From Collinsella bouchesdurhonensis (GTDB lineage: Bacteria; Actinomycetota; Coriobacteriia; Coriobacteriales; Coriobacteriaceae), in assembly GCF_900155365.1 (NCBI RefSeq), contig NZ_LT699739.1, positions 428,333 to 492,332 on the forward strand: a stretch of DNA of 64,000 bases, given 5' to 3'. The translations under genes and the position numbers were made by a program. The first letter of the stretch is position 1, and every line of letters starts with the position of its first letter. Below the pieces are notes generated by a model. It was not told the DNA's origin. It made no database searches and saw nothing but the letters and a program-made list of their open reading frames with translations. Positions 34,206-43,453 of the stretch are shown piece by piece.

Positions 34206-35966
34206 TTAATAGCGCTCTAGCGCAGCAGCACCAAACTGCTTTGCGGCCTTATACCAAACGTAAAGCCACTCGCCCACAGGGTTTCCCATGGCCTCCTTGT
34301 ACATGGCCCATACATACCAATAAAAGCCCACAACGCCAACCGCCGCCAAGCAGTGCCTCTCCTCAGCAGCCGTTGGAGTTCTACCATAATAAAAATGTAG
34401 AACATCGCATGCCTCTTCAACAGAGTAGCCCGATCCCTGGGCAACAAAGTTACCCAGATCACATGCATAATCCCCCATCGCGGCATATTCCCAATCGATC
34501 AGACGCATCTCATCGCCTTTTACGAGGAAATTGGGGCCATAGAAGTCGTTATGGCAAAACACCGGTTTTCCCTGATCGACTTTCATCTTTTCACCGAGAG
34601 ACGTGATCAGCTTGAAGAGCTCATCAAAATCAAGCGGGAAGGGGTAATTGAGCTTCTTAAGCAACTCAACGATCTTCAATGCTTCGTTATAAAAATCAAA
34701 CGACCACGGAGACTCTTCCCCACTCGTATGAAGCTTTCGAATCATGAAGAGGGCTTTTTCAACATGAACCTGATTGTGATAGTCAAAATCAATGCAGCCG
34801 TCGATGTAATGACTAATCTTCCAGCCCTCATTAGGATCCTCGTAAATAAAGGTATCGTCTAGGCCCAGCTTTTTTGCAACGCCGAGAGCATGAGTCTCGG
34901 CCTTACGATTAACGATTTCCTCGGTTCCATTGCCGGGATGTCTGTAGACGTATTGAGCGCCCTTGACCTCAAAGAGAACGGACAGGTTGGTAAGACCCGC
35001 CTTAATAGGATCCACACGAACGATATCTTCGCGATCGCAATCGAGTGTGGCACAAATGTTGTCGAGGATTTTGGAATCAACGTTGGCAAAGAAATCAGCA
35101 TCAAAAGCCGTGAGATCGGTAACAAAGTTGAACTCATGGATCACATCGGGCTCAATGGGGCCGAGGACGATGTTGAACTGGTCTAGATGCGCAGCAAGAA
35201 CGTCATCCCAAAGCAACCCTGCAGCATTGGGATCAGCGTGCACTGCCTTCAATAGAGCAAGGAAGGTTTGAGCGTCTTCGCGCGTAAAGTAAGCAGGCCC
35301 CTGCATGCGATACGTGTATTTTCCACCCCGGGCCATTCCGACAACTCGGTGTTTCTTATCCGCCTGCAAAGCGTATTCTTCAGTCTCTTCTTCTTCAAAA
35401 ACCGCAGATACATAGGACTTAAAAACGTAAGACTTGAAGACGTTCTTTGAATAGTATTGATCGGAAGAGACGATATAAGCGTTGCTCAAATGGTCGCGAG
35501 CAGCCCAAACGGAGGAATGATTATTGCGGTCGGCATACTCATGGTTGATGACGATCTCCACGCCATACTTATCCTCCAAATAGAAAAAAGCCTCTTTCAT
35601 GTAGCCGACGACAACAACTATGTGATTAATACCCGCTTCTTTGAGCTGGCTAATAAGACGCTCGATTAGCGTTTCCCCACACACTTCAAACATCGCTTTT
35701 GGCTTTTCAAAAGAAAGCGGGGCAAATCGAGTGCCCGCACCGGCAGCGAGGATGACGGCGCTGTCCGCCTTATACGGCGCAAGAGCCTCATGCCCCTCCT
35801 TCGTTAAAGCCCCATCAGCTTCGATCAGTCCCTTCGACTTGAGTTCAGCAAGAGCGTTGTTGACTGAGCCTAGGGATACTTGGATAGATTCGGCTATCGA
35901 TCGTTGGGTAGCTGCCGCGTTCTGTCGCAAAGAAAGGAGCACGTCGAATTGACATTTTGTAAGCAT
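34206..35966 (-). CDS. Three-domain protein: winged HTH, LicC-like cytidylyltransferase, LicA-like kinase
   Basis: About 586 residues in three parts. Residues 1-60 are a winged helix (CQFDVLLSLRQ, TQRSIAESIQVSLGSVNNALAELKSKGLIE). Residues ~68-290 are a nucleotidyltransferase (SAVILAAGAGTRFAPLSFEKPKAM, IVSSDQYYSKNVF). Residues ~310-575 are a choline/ethanolamine-kinase fold with VFCHNDFYGPNFLV and MRLIDWEYAAMGDYACDLGNF. It should phosphorylate an imported amino alcohol and form its CDP derivative. LicC-LicA fusions are known; the N-terminal HTH suggests DNA binding or autoregulation coupled to catalysis. The ATG at 35966 follows AAAGG; the frame also has a TTG six codons earlier. It is the first gene of the minus-strand module. 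Confidence 0.85.
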   Translation of the reverse strand: MLTKCQFDVLLSLRQNAAATQRSIAESIQVSLGSVNNALAELKSKGLIEADGALTKEGHEALAPYKADSAVILAAGAGTRFAPLSFEKPKAMFEVCGETLIERLISQLKEAGINHIVVVVGYMKEAFFYLEDKYGVEIVINHEYADRNNHSSVWAARDHLSNAYIVSSDQYYSKNVFKSYVFKSYVSAVFEEEETEEYALQADKKHRVVGMARGGKYTYRMQGPAYFTREDAQTFLALLKAVHADPNAAGLLWDDVLAAHLDQFNIVLGPIEPDVIHEFNFVTDLTAFDADFFANVDSKILDNICATLDCDREDIVRVDPIKAGLTNLSVLFEVKGAQYVYRHPGNGTEEIVNRKAETHALGVAKKLGLDDTFIYEDPNEGWKISHYIDGCIDFDYHNQVHVEKALFMIRKLHTSGEESPWSFDFYNEALKIVELLKKLNYPFPLDFDELFKLITSLGEKMKVDQGKPVFCHNDFYGPNFLVKGDEMRLIDWEYAAMGDYACDLGNFVAQGSGYSVEEACDVLHFYYGRTPTAAEERHCLAAVGVVGFYWYVWAMYKEAMGNPVGEWLYVWYKAAKQFGAAALERY

Positions 35967-36084
35967 GAGCACACCTTTGTTCAAATCATTACTATTTATT
36001 TACGTATTTGAACATAGTAGTTTACTTGAGTTATCAGGGCAAACAGGAAACTCTATGTAGACAGAAACTTCTAAGCAAAAAAGG

Positions 36085-36693
36085 ATGAAATGGTCTGCTA
36101 TCCACCCCATCTGCATAATCGGTCGCCACCTCGCGCTCGGCTCGTCTCGGGATTGGTCGGATCTCGACAAAGAATGCACCGGGATCAAGGTCGCCTACAT
36201 CGGGCGCCTGGTGAAAGAAAAAGGCGTGCAGACCGCCATCGAGGCCGTCGAGCTTCTGCGCGGGCAAGGCGAGGACGTCGATCTGGTTATCGCCGGGAAC
36301 GGCCCGCTCGCCGACAGCATCGCGTCCCTTACGGAAAGCCACATCCACTTCGTGGGCGCGCTAACCCCTGCGGATGTCTGCTCCCTCATGTCGAATGTCG
36401 ACATATTCTGCTATCCGTCGACCTATCCAGAGGGTCTGCCATCGGTTCTGCTCGAGGCGGCGGCCCACAAACTCGCGATCATCTCGTCCAATTGTGCCGG
36501 AGCTGCAGACGCGACACCCAGTCCTGGCCATGGAACCATAGTTGAAACGCCAACAGCTCAAAACTTTGTAGATGCGATCCTTTGATATTGTGATAATCCC
36601 AAAGAAGCCATCAATGCTGGAAAACGCCTTTTTGAGCGTGTGCAGGACTATTTCTCCTGAAATCGAGCGCAGAGAAAATCGTTGCCGCCCTCT
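36085..36693 (+). pseudogene. Broken partial copy of the GT4 gene at 27155-28291
   Basis: The frame PICIIGRHLALGSSRDW joins GT4 residues from around 27459-27480 to those from about 27710 on, deleting roughly 235 bases. In the intact gene both junctions read CCATCTCGC, so deletion by slippage at this microhomology fits. Bases 36140-36488 then match the intact gene exactly, and the rest diverges. The frame stops at 36585 (ILTGA-type TTTGA), continues recognisably (YCDNPKEAINAGKRLFERVQDYFS), and is shifted by one missing G before KSSAEKIVAALS, ending about 36693. No N-terminal acceptor domain is left, so it should be inactive. Confidence 0.85.
36140..36488 (+). repeat. 349-bp direct repeat, right copy
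   Basis: Identical, as read, to 27723-28071, at an offset of 8,417 bases. Outside the block the two copies differ at many positions, so the identity points to recent duplication or gene conversion. Confidence 0.9.
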
Positions 36694-36843
36694 CCTAATC
36701 ACATATCAAACTCATTATGATTCGCCGGAATCAGGCGGCCCATCCTTGCGGACATGCTGGGCTTATTATCGATAATTCAATCCCGCCCTCGACAAGGCAT
36801 ATAATAACGACATTAAAAATAGCCAATATCCCACGAGGTTCAC

Positions 36844-38061
36844 GTGTCTCAGCTATCCCTAAAAAGCAATATGCTGTGGAATTCCATCGGATCCCTAACC
36901 TATTCAATGTGCCAATGGCTCATCACCGTTCTTGTCGTCAAGCTCTCCGCGGACTTCAGTGCCTCTGGTGCGCTTGCCCTCGCGATGGCCATGAGCAATG
37001 TATTTCAGCCAATCGCCCTGTATCGAATTAGGGCCTATCAAGTATCAGACGTTAAAAATGAGATAGCATCCGGCGTTTACGTTGCGTTAAGATTAGTTAC
37101 CATATTCGTAGCATTCTCCATAACGCTTCTTTACGCTTTTTCCACCACGGCCATTTCCAACATCCTCTGCATTTTTCTTTACCTGGTATTCAGGGCTGGA
37201 GATGTCTTCATTGATGTCCTCCACGGCATCGATCAAAAAGAGTTGCGCATGGATTACTGTGGGCAATCCAATGCGATTCGCGGCGTTTTAATGCTCGCTG
37301 CCTTTTGTTGCGTGATGGTCCTAACCGACAACCTTAATCTTTCCATCGTCGGTATGATTTGCGCCACCTATCCCATCATTATTCTTGACTTAAAACGCGC
37401 ATCGCAATTCTCTTCAGTTAAACCCATATTTCAGTTCTCAAAAATCTTTTTCCTGCTAAAGACTTGCCTTCCCTCGGTTATTGGAATGGCCGCGTGCAAT
37501 CTAGTTGTAACTCAGGCTCGCCAATATCTTGGTACGAACATGGGACAAGACATGCTTGGCATCTATGCTTCTGTCTGCACGCCTGTCGTAATCATTCAAG
37601 CCTGCGCCGGATATATCTACGCGCCCCTATTGGGCGGTTTTGCAAACCTGATTGAGAATGATGATTTCCCAGGTTTTAGAAAAAGGCTTGGGAAAGTGTT
37701 GGTTGCAATGTTTCTTGTTTTTGGACTTGGAGCAACTGGCTTCTTCTTTATTGGAAAACAATTCCTGACAATTGTATTTGGCGCAAAAATCAGCGCTTAC
37801 TCCTATTTGATGTATGCAGCTATACTGTCATGCGGAAGTGCCGCCTGCATTGCCTTTCTAGGCGACCTTTTGGTTGCAAAGCGAAAAATGATCATCTGTT
37901 GCATCTGCAATGCGATTGCACTTTGCCTTTCTCTCATTCTAACACCGTTCTTTATCAGAGAATTCGGCATGAACGGAGTCAGCTTGGTTATCGCGATCTC
38001 ATACATACTTGGCTCACTGCTTATGCTCGTAAGCCTGCTCAGAGAAAACCCGGTGCGTTAA
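36844..38061 (+). CDS. Polysaccharide flippase (Wzx/MATE-like)
   Basis: A 405-residue protein with about 12 hydrophobic segments spread evenly. It begins LSLKSNMLWNSIGSLTYSMCQWLITVLVVKLS, the opening of the polysaccharide biosynthesis transporter family. It continues with a central YIYAPLLGGFANLIENDDFPGFRKRLGK loop between membrane segments 8 and 9. Wzx proteins flip lipid-linked repeat units across the membrane before polymerisation. The start is a GTG at 36844 with GAGG five bases upstream. It is the only flippase candidate in the cluster apart from the YbhN-like protein at 1.3 kb. Base composition is AT-rich like the GT2 genes. Confidence 0.85.
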   Translation: MSQLSLKSNMLWNSIGSLTYSMCQWLITVLVVKLSADFSASGALALAMAMSNVFQPIALYRIRAYQVSDVKNEIASGVYVALRLVTIFVAFSITLLYAFSTTAISNILCIFLYLVFRAGDVFIDVLHGIDQKELRMDYCGQSNAIRGVLMLAAFCCVMVLTDNLNLSIVGMICATYPIIILDLKRASQFSSVKPIFQFSKIFFLLKTCLPSVIGMAACNLVVTQARQYLGTNMGQDMLGIYASVCTPVVIIQACAGYIYAPLLGGFANLIENDDFPGFRKRLGKVLVAMFLVFGLGATGFFFIGKQFLTIVFGAKISAYSYLMYAAILSCGSAACIAFLGDLLVAKRKMIICCICNAIALCLSLILTPFFIREFGMNGVSLVIAISYILGSLLMLVSLLRENPVR

Positions 38062-38169
38062 ACGCCAAGAAGACGCGTGCATAAGTTCCAGCATCCCTTA
38101 CGGAGAAAAGCGAGGCGGCCCAAAGTCCAATGGTCAAAAGGACGCTGGGGCGCCTTATCTACATGCACT

Positions 38170-40725
38170 TTAGACAAACGGCCTAAGCACGCCTTTAATC
38201 GGATATCCCACGTAAACGCTGTGCACGCGCACGCCGTAACGCGGGGACGCTGCTTCGATAATACGATCATTACCAAGATAAATTGCAATATGGCCGCTAT
38301 AGCAAATCAAATCGCCACGCTGGCGTTGCGAAAAATCAAGATGTTTGAATTTCGGATCATTCCACATATCGTTTGCATAGTGATCATGACCTGGAGTGTA
38401 GTAATGATCCCACGGATTATAGCGCCCAAGATTCATGCCGGTTGCGTACAAACACTGCATGGCAAGACCGGCGCAATCCACGCCGACACCTGGCGCACAT
38501 GAATAGTTCCAAATATATGGCGTGGTGCCCACGTAGTCATATGCACGAGTAATCATCGCGTTGATGCAGTCTTCTCTCGAAGCGTTATAGGGGATTCGAG
38601 ACTCGGTACGATAGCCAAATATCCCCGCACCCATGTTTTTGACAGAGACAGAGCGATTGGAAACTTGATAGTACTGACTAGGATTTTGAAAACCGATATA
38701 GGGAAGAGTCGCCTTACTCGAATAGAAAGGAATACCGCCGCCGAGAGCCTTTGTGCCACGCGCTCTGACGCAAACCTGCACAGCCTGAATATCCAGATAG
38801 CAGGAAATGGTTCCAGCCGAAGCTCCGTTTTTTGCCCAGCCGAGCCAACCGAGCTTATCCACGTAAACTCGATAATAGATATCGAACTTCTTTGAAAAAT
38901 CCCCGGTAGGCGTTATCTGAATCGCTTGGACTGCATGGCATGAATCAGTTGAACCAGCAGCCCCTTGCGAAACGTAGCCTTGCCAACCGAGACCCGATAA
39001 ATGAACCCGATATTTAAATGAGCCGGAAATATCAGAGGTCGAGCGAAGCTCAAAAGCATGAATAGATCCCTGACCGACCACGCCAGAAATGCCATCGGCG
39101 GCGACCTCGTTTTGCCAACCGGATGAAATAAGAGATTTATAGGTAATAACAGGAGCGGACACAAAAGGCGAGGCAGTCGAACCTGGAGCCTCCCCGCCCT
39201 TTTTAACCAGCCTCACCTGCACGGCCTCGAGCCGGCAGGACAAGCCCGTCGTGCCGGCGTCCTCGCCGTTCTTGGCCCAGCCCATCCAGCCGTAGCCGGC
39301 GGCGTGCACGCGGTACCACACGTCGTAGTCCCGCGCGGCCTCGCCGGTGAGCCTCAGGCGCACGGCCTCGACGGCGCGGTACTGCCCCGTGGTGCCGCCC
39401 TCGGAGGGCGACGGGGAGTCCCAGCCCTGCCAGCCGAGGCCCGAGACGTTCGCGTCGACCTCGACCGAGGAGCCGTCGGCGTAGTCGGAGCCGCACAGGG
39501 CGACCCTGAGGGCCTCGAGCCTCAGTGACTCCCCGGTGGTGCCGGCGGTCGCGCCGTCGCGCACGGCCGGGAGCCAGCCGTACTTCGCGACGTGGGCCCG
39601 GCACTCGACATGAAGATCACTACCGCCGGCAGAAAAACCGTCTTTATACCAGTAATTGATATCGCAATGTCCATCGATGCCCGGCACAGTAGAAAGGCAT
39701 GAATATTGCCAGCAGTCAAACTTGGCAGGATACTCCGGACCCAAGCCCAAAGAGGCGTCATAGCGCTGCCCATACCAATACTGCGCAGTCCAGATGTTCC
39801 AGCCGCTATTGGTAAAGCACGGGTCGGTCAGGATGTTTTTGAACCAGCTGGCGCTCGCATAGATACCGGGAGTGTAGCCAGCAGCAGAGATCGTGTTGCA
39901 GAATGCCGTAGCAATCGCCGCGTGATCGGTGTCCTTGATGCTGTCATCTTCAAGGTCAAGATATACCGGCAACGTAGGGTTATGGCCCTTTAGCAGCGCA
40001 ATGATGCGATCTGCACCCTTCACGGCATCGTCAGCATTCTGTGCGTACGAATAGGTGTATACGCCGTAAGGAATACCCAGGCGCTCGCACTCAGTCACAT
40101 TGCGCTGAAAATAGCTATCGGTATACCAGCCATCCGGCTCGCGAGCATTGATGTTGCCAATCTTCAGGATTGCAAAGTCAATACCTGCATCCTTGACTTT
40201 CTGCCAATCGATATCTTTCTGGTGTCCGCTTACATCGATACCCTGCAACGTAGCGCCTTCGGGCATTTCGTGCATCGAGCGAGACTCGATGCCGAGGTCA
40301 GTTGCGTTATCGTCCTGCAGGTCGCTACGTAACTGACCGTTCTGGTAACGCCAGGAGTTTGCCTCGCTGTCACCAATTACGGTGCCATCTGCCGCCTGCT
40401 CGTCCTCAGTATCGAGAGACTCGGGAGCCGCAGCGTCCTCCTCGTTCGCCGTCTGGCCTTCATCCGCAGCGTCGGCGGGGGCTGCTTCGTCTTGCGCCGC
40501 ATCCGCAGAGTCAGCGTCTTTGCTCACCCCATCGGTTGTGCCATCAGACACGTCCCCGGCAGAGCTATCCTGTGTACTGGATGCGTCAGCCGCCTCGGCA
40601 GTAGACTGCTGAGTCTGCAGCGTAGCAGCATAGGCAGCCATGGGCTGCAGAAGCGCCGATGCGCACAGCACGTAGGTGAGAGCAATAGCAACGGCGGATT
40701 TAATTAGATGCTTAAATCGATTCAT
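38170..40725 (-). CDS. Secreted GH25 lysozyme with ChW repeats and NlpC/P60 domain
   Basis: About 851 residues. A signal peptide (KHLIKSAVAIALTYVLCASALLQPMAAYAA) is followed by an acidic Ala/Ser/Asp-rich linker to about residue 140. A GH25 muramidase follows at 155-360 (GIDVSGHQKDIDW, PVYLDLEDD). Clostridial hydrophobic W repeats occupy ~365-710, recognisable by GWxGW pairs (GWQGWDS, GYGWMGWAKNG, LGWQGYVS, LGWLGWAKNG). An NlpC/P60 peptidase (VDCAGLAMQCLYA with catalytic Cys, GHIAIYLG with His) ends the protein. It should cut both the glycan and peptide parts of the wall. The stretch encoded by about 39190-39610 is far richer in GC than its flanks. The ATG at 40725 follows AAAGG. Confidence 0.9.
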   Translation of the reverse strand: MNRFKHLIKSAVAIALTYVLCASALLQPMAAYAATLQTQQSTAEAADASSTQDSSAGDVSDGTTDGVSKDADSADAAQDEAAPADAADEGQTANEEDAAAPESLDTEDEQAADGTVIGDSEANSWRYQNGQLRSDLQDDNATDLGIESRSMHEMPEGATLQGIDVSGHQKDIDWQKVKDAGIDFAILKIGNINAREPDGWYTDSYFQRNVTECERLGIPYGVYTYSYAQNADDAVKGADRIIALLKGHNPTLPVYLDLEDDSIKDTDHAAIATAFCNTISAAGYTPGIYASASWFKNILTDPCFTNSGWNIWTAQYWYGQRYDASLGLGPEYPAKFDCWQYSCLSTVPGIDGHCDINYWYKDGFSAGGSDLHVECRAHVAKYGWLPAVRDGATAGTTGESLRLEALRVALCGSDYADGSSVEVDANVSGLGWQGWDSPSPSEGGTTGQYRAVEAVRLRLTGEAARDYDVWYRVHAAGYGWMGWAKNGEDAGTTGLSCRLEAVQVRLVKKGGEAPGSTASPFVSAPVITYKSLISSGWQNEVAADGISGVVGQGSIHAFELRSTSDISGSFKYRVHLSGLGWQGYVSQGAAGSTDSCHAVQAIQITPTGDFSKKFDIYYRVYVDKLGWLGWAKNGASAGTISCYLDIQAVQVCVRARGTKALGGGIPFYSSKATLPYIGFQNPSQYYQVSNRSVSVKNMGAGIFGYRTESRIPYNASREDCINAMITRAYDYVGTTPYIWNYSCAPGVGVDCAGLAMQCLYATGMNLGRYNPWDHYYTPGHDHYANDMWNDPKFKHLDFSQRQRGDLICYSGHIAIYLGNDRIIEAASPRYGVRVHSVYVGYPIKGVLRPFV

Positions 40726-40863
40726 GAAGACGGCCTTTACAATCTCTGGCATTTACGCAGCAATCATTTTAGCAGGCTGAGCTTCTATACATATTGCATT
40801 ATCGCGAAATGACAGCTATCGAAAGGCAATGTATTTGAAAATAAGCTCCGACACCCTTCGGGA

Positions 40864-41847
40864 TTAGTCGGCCAAGTCGCGCTTGTTCATTGCTGTTCGC
40901 GCCACGATGACCTCCCGCAACCCTGATTCAAAATCATCATGTATGGGGACCCACCCAAGCTCACGTCGCAACTTAGATGTATCAATTGCATAGCGTCTAT
41001 CGTGACCGGGGCGATCACTCACCCAATCGATGAAGTTACGGGGTTTGCCCATATCCTTAAGAATCGTCTGCAGGACCTCAAGATTACTCCGCTCGCAATT
41101 GGCGCCAATCAGATAAGTCTCTCCCAGCCTGCCCTCATTCAGAATGGTCCATACAGCACGGGCATGGTCATCAACGTGAATCCAATCACGAACATTTTTG
41201 CCGTCGCCATACAGCCTCGGACGCCTACCATACCTAATGCTCCCTATCGCTGCAGGGATGAACTTCTCTTCGTTTTGCAGCGGACCATAGTTGTTGCAAC
41301 AGTTTGAAATAGTAACTGGCAAGCCATATGTGCGAGCCCATGCGCGAACAAGCAGATCAGAACTCGCCTTGGATGCCGCATAGGGCGAACCTGGTCGATA
41401 CGGCGAATCCTCCGTGAAGCGCACAGGATCTTCCAAGGCAAGATCGCCAAAAACCTCGTCCGTGCTTACATGATGGAAGCGAATGCCGTGCGCGCGAGCA
41501 ACTTCGAGCAAACAATACGTACCTTCAACGTTCGTTTTTATGAACGGCGCCGCATTGGCTATCGCGTTATCGTTATGAGACTCGGCGGCAAAATGCACGA
41601 TGGCATCATGACCTGGCACCACGCGCTTCAACAGTCCACGATCGCAGATGTCGCCCACCACAAGATGGACCCGCCCAGCAGGCAAATCCTCGATGTTACG
41701 CATGTCGGCAGCATACGTGAGCTTATCGAGCACTGTCACATGAACGTCTAGCGCGTGATTCACGACATAGCGGACAAACGCACCGCCGCAAAATCCGCAG
41801 CCGCCTGTCACTAGGATGTTCTTATATCGTGTCCGCATGTTTGTCAT
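40864..41847 (-). CDS. rfbB: dTDP-glucose 4,6-dehydratase (RmlB-like)
   Basis: A 327-residue extended short-chain dehydrogenase. The NAD loop is NILVTGGCGFCGGAFVRYV, where the usual GxxGxxG is GCGFCGG. HVSTDEVFG and SPYAASKASSDLLVRAW contain the catalytic Asp-Glu and YxxxK, and NNYGPLQNEEKFIP and GDGKNVRDWIHVDDHA are RmlB signatures. It converts dTDP-glucose to the 4-keto-6-deoxy intermediate used for rhamnose and related sugars. No rmlA, rmlC or rmlD lies in the window, so partners must be elsewhere or the product feeds another pathway. It follows the lysozyme gene's upstream region on the same strand. Confidence 0.88.
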   Translation of the reverse strand: MTNMRTRYKNILVTGGCGFCGGAFVRYVVNHALDVHVTVLDKLTYAADMRNIEDLPAGRVHLVVGDICDRGLLKRVVPGHDAIVHFAAESHNDNAIANAAPFIKTNVEGTYCLLEVARAHGIRFHHVSTDEVFGDLALEDPVRFTEDSPYRPGSPYAASKASSDLLVRAWARTYGLPVTISNCCNNYGPLQNEEKFIPAAIGSIRYGRRPRLYGDGKNVRDWIHVDDHARAVWTILNEGRLGETYLIGANCERSNLEVLQTILKDMGKPRNFIDWVSDRPGHDRRYAIDTSKLRRELGWVPIHDDFESGLREVIVARTAMNKRDLAD

Positions 41848-42051
41848 CCGTTCTCGATCTAATTGGTATCGTCATTAAGTGTATTGCCGAAACTTAACCA
41901 ACGCATCGTTAAGCAGTAAGAAAGCTATCTGGGGACCAAGCGCTGAAAACACTTATATCTATAAATGAACTTCGTTCTAATACAATTAATCCTAAGCAAA
42001 ATCTGCATGCATGTATAAAGTCAATTCCACAATCAACTCGAAGGAGAACAA

Positions 42052-42867
42052 ATGAGATTGTCTTTTTACTCACAAACATATGAAACAACCTTGTTCCAGG
42101 GCATCCGATTGCGACTTATGATGCTCTGGTTTCCCATACGGCGACTATTACGAGCATTGAAACGACTGGCGAAACGCCAAATTATTTGGATTGCCGTTCT
42201 TGTTATCTTCGTACCAACGGCGGGGGCAATGTTATACGCAGTCTGCAATGCCTTCAGCGAAGAATCGCGCTTTGTTGTAGTTTTTGAAGTCGCTTCTATT
42301 GTCTTGAGCTCTGTAGTCTTGTTGCAAATACAAGAAGCCATACAAAAAGAAACCGAAAGAAATCTTCAGCTGAAACGACAGTGGTCTTTTTATTCAGAAA
42401 TAAAGAGCGAATTAACAACGCTTACGATTCAACTTGCAAGTGCATTTGGCCATCCATCACCGGACTGGGATCTGTTCAATAATCAAAAAACTCTGAATAG
42501 CTACCTGGCCTCCTTGGGAGAAGTAACTATCCGAAAGGAACCAGGCACGGCTATTTCATTGCTGTTTGATATTCGGGACTATGTGAACGGCCTTCGAAAC
42601 GACCCTCGAAGTTATTACCTCATTGATTGCGACCTGATGGAGCCTTGTTCCCGCGATTCACACTTATTCGAATCTCTAGACTTGTTTATCAAATACAACC
42701 TCGATAATCTCTCAAAAAATGAATCAACTAAGCTAGAGTTTGAGCAGCTTCTTAATATCGAAATGGCGATTATCGCCAGCACCCGCAGGCCCTGGAATTA
42801 CGCAAACGACATAGCGCATCGGCTTCTTATCAAAAAGGTGTTGGAAACCCGCGGACAAAAGTTCTAG
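42052..42867 (+). CDS. Unknown membrane protein
   Basis: I do not recognise this 271-residue protein. It has a basic N-terminus and two hydrophobic segments (about residues 45-65, IIWIAVLVIFVPTAGAMLYAV, and 75-97). A long soluble C-terminal part begins with a charged helix (QEAIQKETERNLQLKRQWSFYSEIKSEL). AAGGAG lies seven bases before the ATG, so it is very likely expressed. The region is AT-rich. It is divergent from the RmlB gene and is followed by a 136-base gap before the DUF4869 gene; no shared operon is evident. Confidence 0.7.
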   Translation: MRLSFYSQTYETTLFQGIRLRLMMLWFPIRRLLRALKRLAKRQIIWIAVLVIFVPTAGAMLYAVCNAFSEESRFVVVFEVASIVLSSVVLLQIQEAIQKETERNLQLKRQWSFYSEIKSELTTLTIQLASAFGHPSPDWDLFNNQKTLNSYLASLGEVTIRKEPGTAISLLFDIRDYVNGLRNDPRSYYLIDCDLMEPCSRDSHLFESLDLFIKYNLDNLSKNESTKLEFEQLLNIEMAIIASTRRPWNYANDIAHRLLIKKVLETRGQKF

Positions 42868-43003
42868 GTCAGTTGTAAACGGCTCTGTCCGCTCAGTATC
42901 TATTCATCTACATTTGCTCTGCTTATCAACATCCCTCGCTAAAACCACGCCGAACAAATCAAGCTATACTTAAACCCAATAAATGACTCAGAAAGGTGCA
43001 CTC

Positions 43004-43453
43004 TTGCTCACCGTGCATTTTGGCGACATGGAAAACGTTGTGTACAACACGTCGGTGTATTTCAACAACGTCTATTCCCCCGACTGGTTTGAAGACCCCT
43101 TTGCGCAGCGCATCATCAAATCGATTGACCGTGGAACCGTCCTCGGCCCCAATGCGATCGAGACCAGAGCCCTGGGCATCATTCCTCCCGAGAAGCTCTC
43201 CAGCGGAACCAAAACGCTTCTACTCATGCACTTTATGCCCAACATGGTCTACAACGCCTCAAACTGCGGCGACAACTGCTCGTATTGGATTTTGCGAATC
43301 GCGGCTAAGCAGGACATCACCATCAATCTTTACCATCTTATGGATTTTGGTAAAGGTAGATTTACCATGACCGTCTCCAACACTGGAGACATCGTCCACT
43401 CCATGAACGAGCTTATCCCCATCGCGCTCCGTTGTCTAAAGGAGACCGCATAA
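43004..43453 (+). CDS. DUF4869 domain protein
   Basis: About 149 residues. The beginning LLTVHFGDMENVVYNTSVYFNNVYSPDWF and the later LGIIPPEKLSSGTKTLLLM match the DUF4869 family as I know it. The TTG at 43004 is preferred because AAAGG lies upstream and the family normally begins just before the IFGDM-like strand. An ATG seven codons earlier has no RBS. The protein seems soluble. The stop codon overlaps the ATG of the next gene (TAATG), so the two products are translationally coupled and probably act together. Function is unknown. Confidence 0.75.
   Translation: MLTVHFGDMENVVYNTSVYFNNVYSPDWFEDPFAQRIIKSIDRGTVLGPNAIETRALGIIPPEKLSSGTKTLLLMHFMPNMVYNASNCGDNCSYWILRIAAKQDITINLYHLMDFGKGRFTMTVSNTGDIVHSMNELIPIALRCLKETA

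Noticed and set aside
16216-41847. Calling the glycan region a genomic island integrated at tRNA-Arg
   Set aside because: No integrase and no direct repeat of the tRNA end was found; only the compositional change and gene content support foreign origin.
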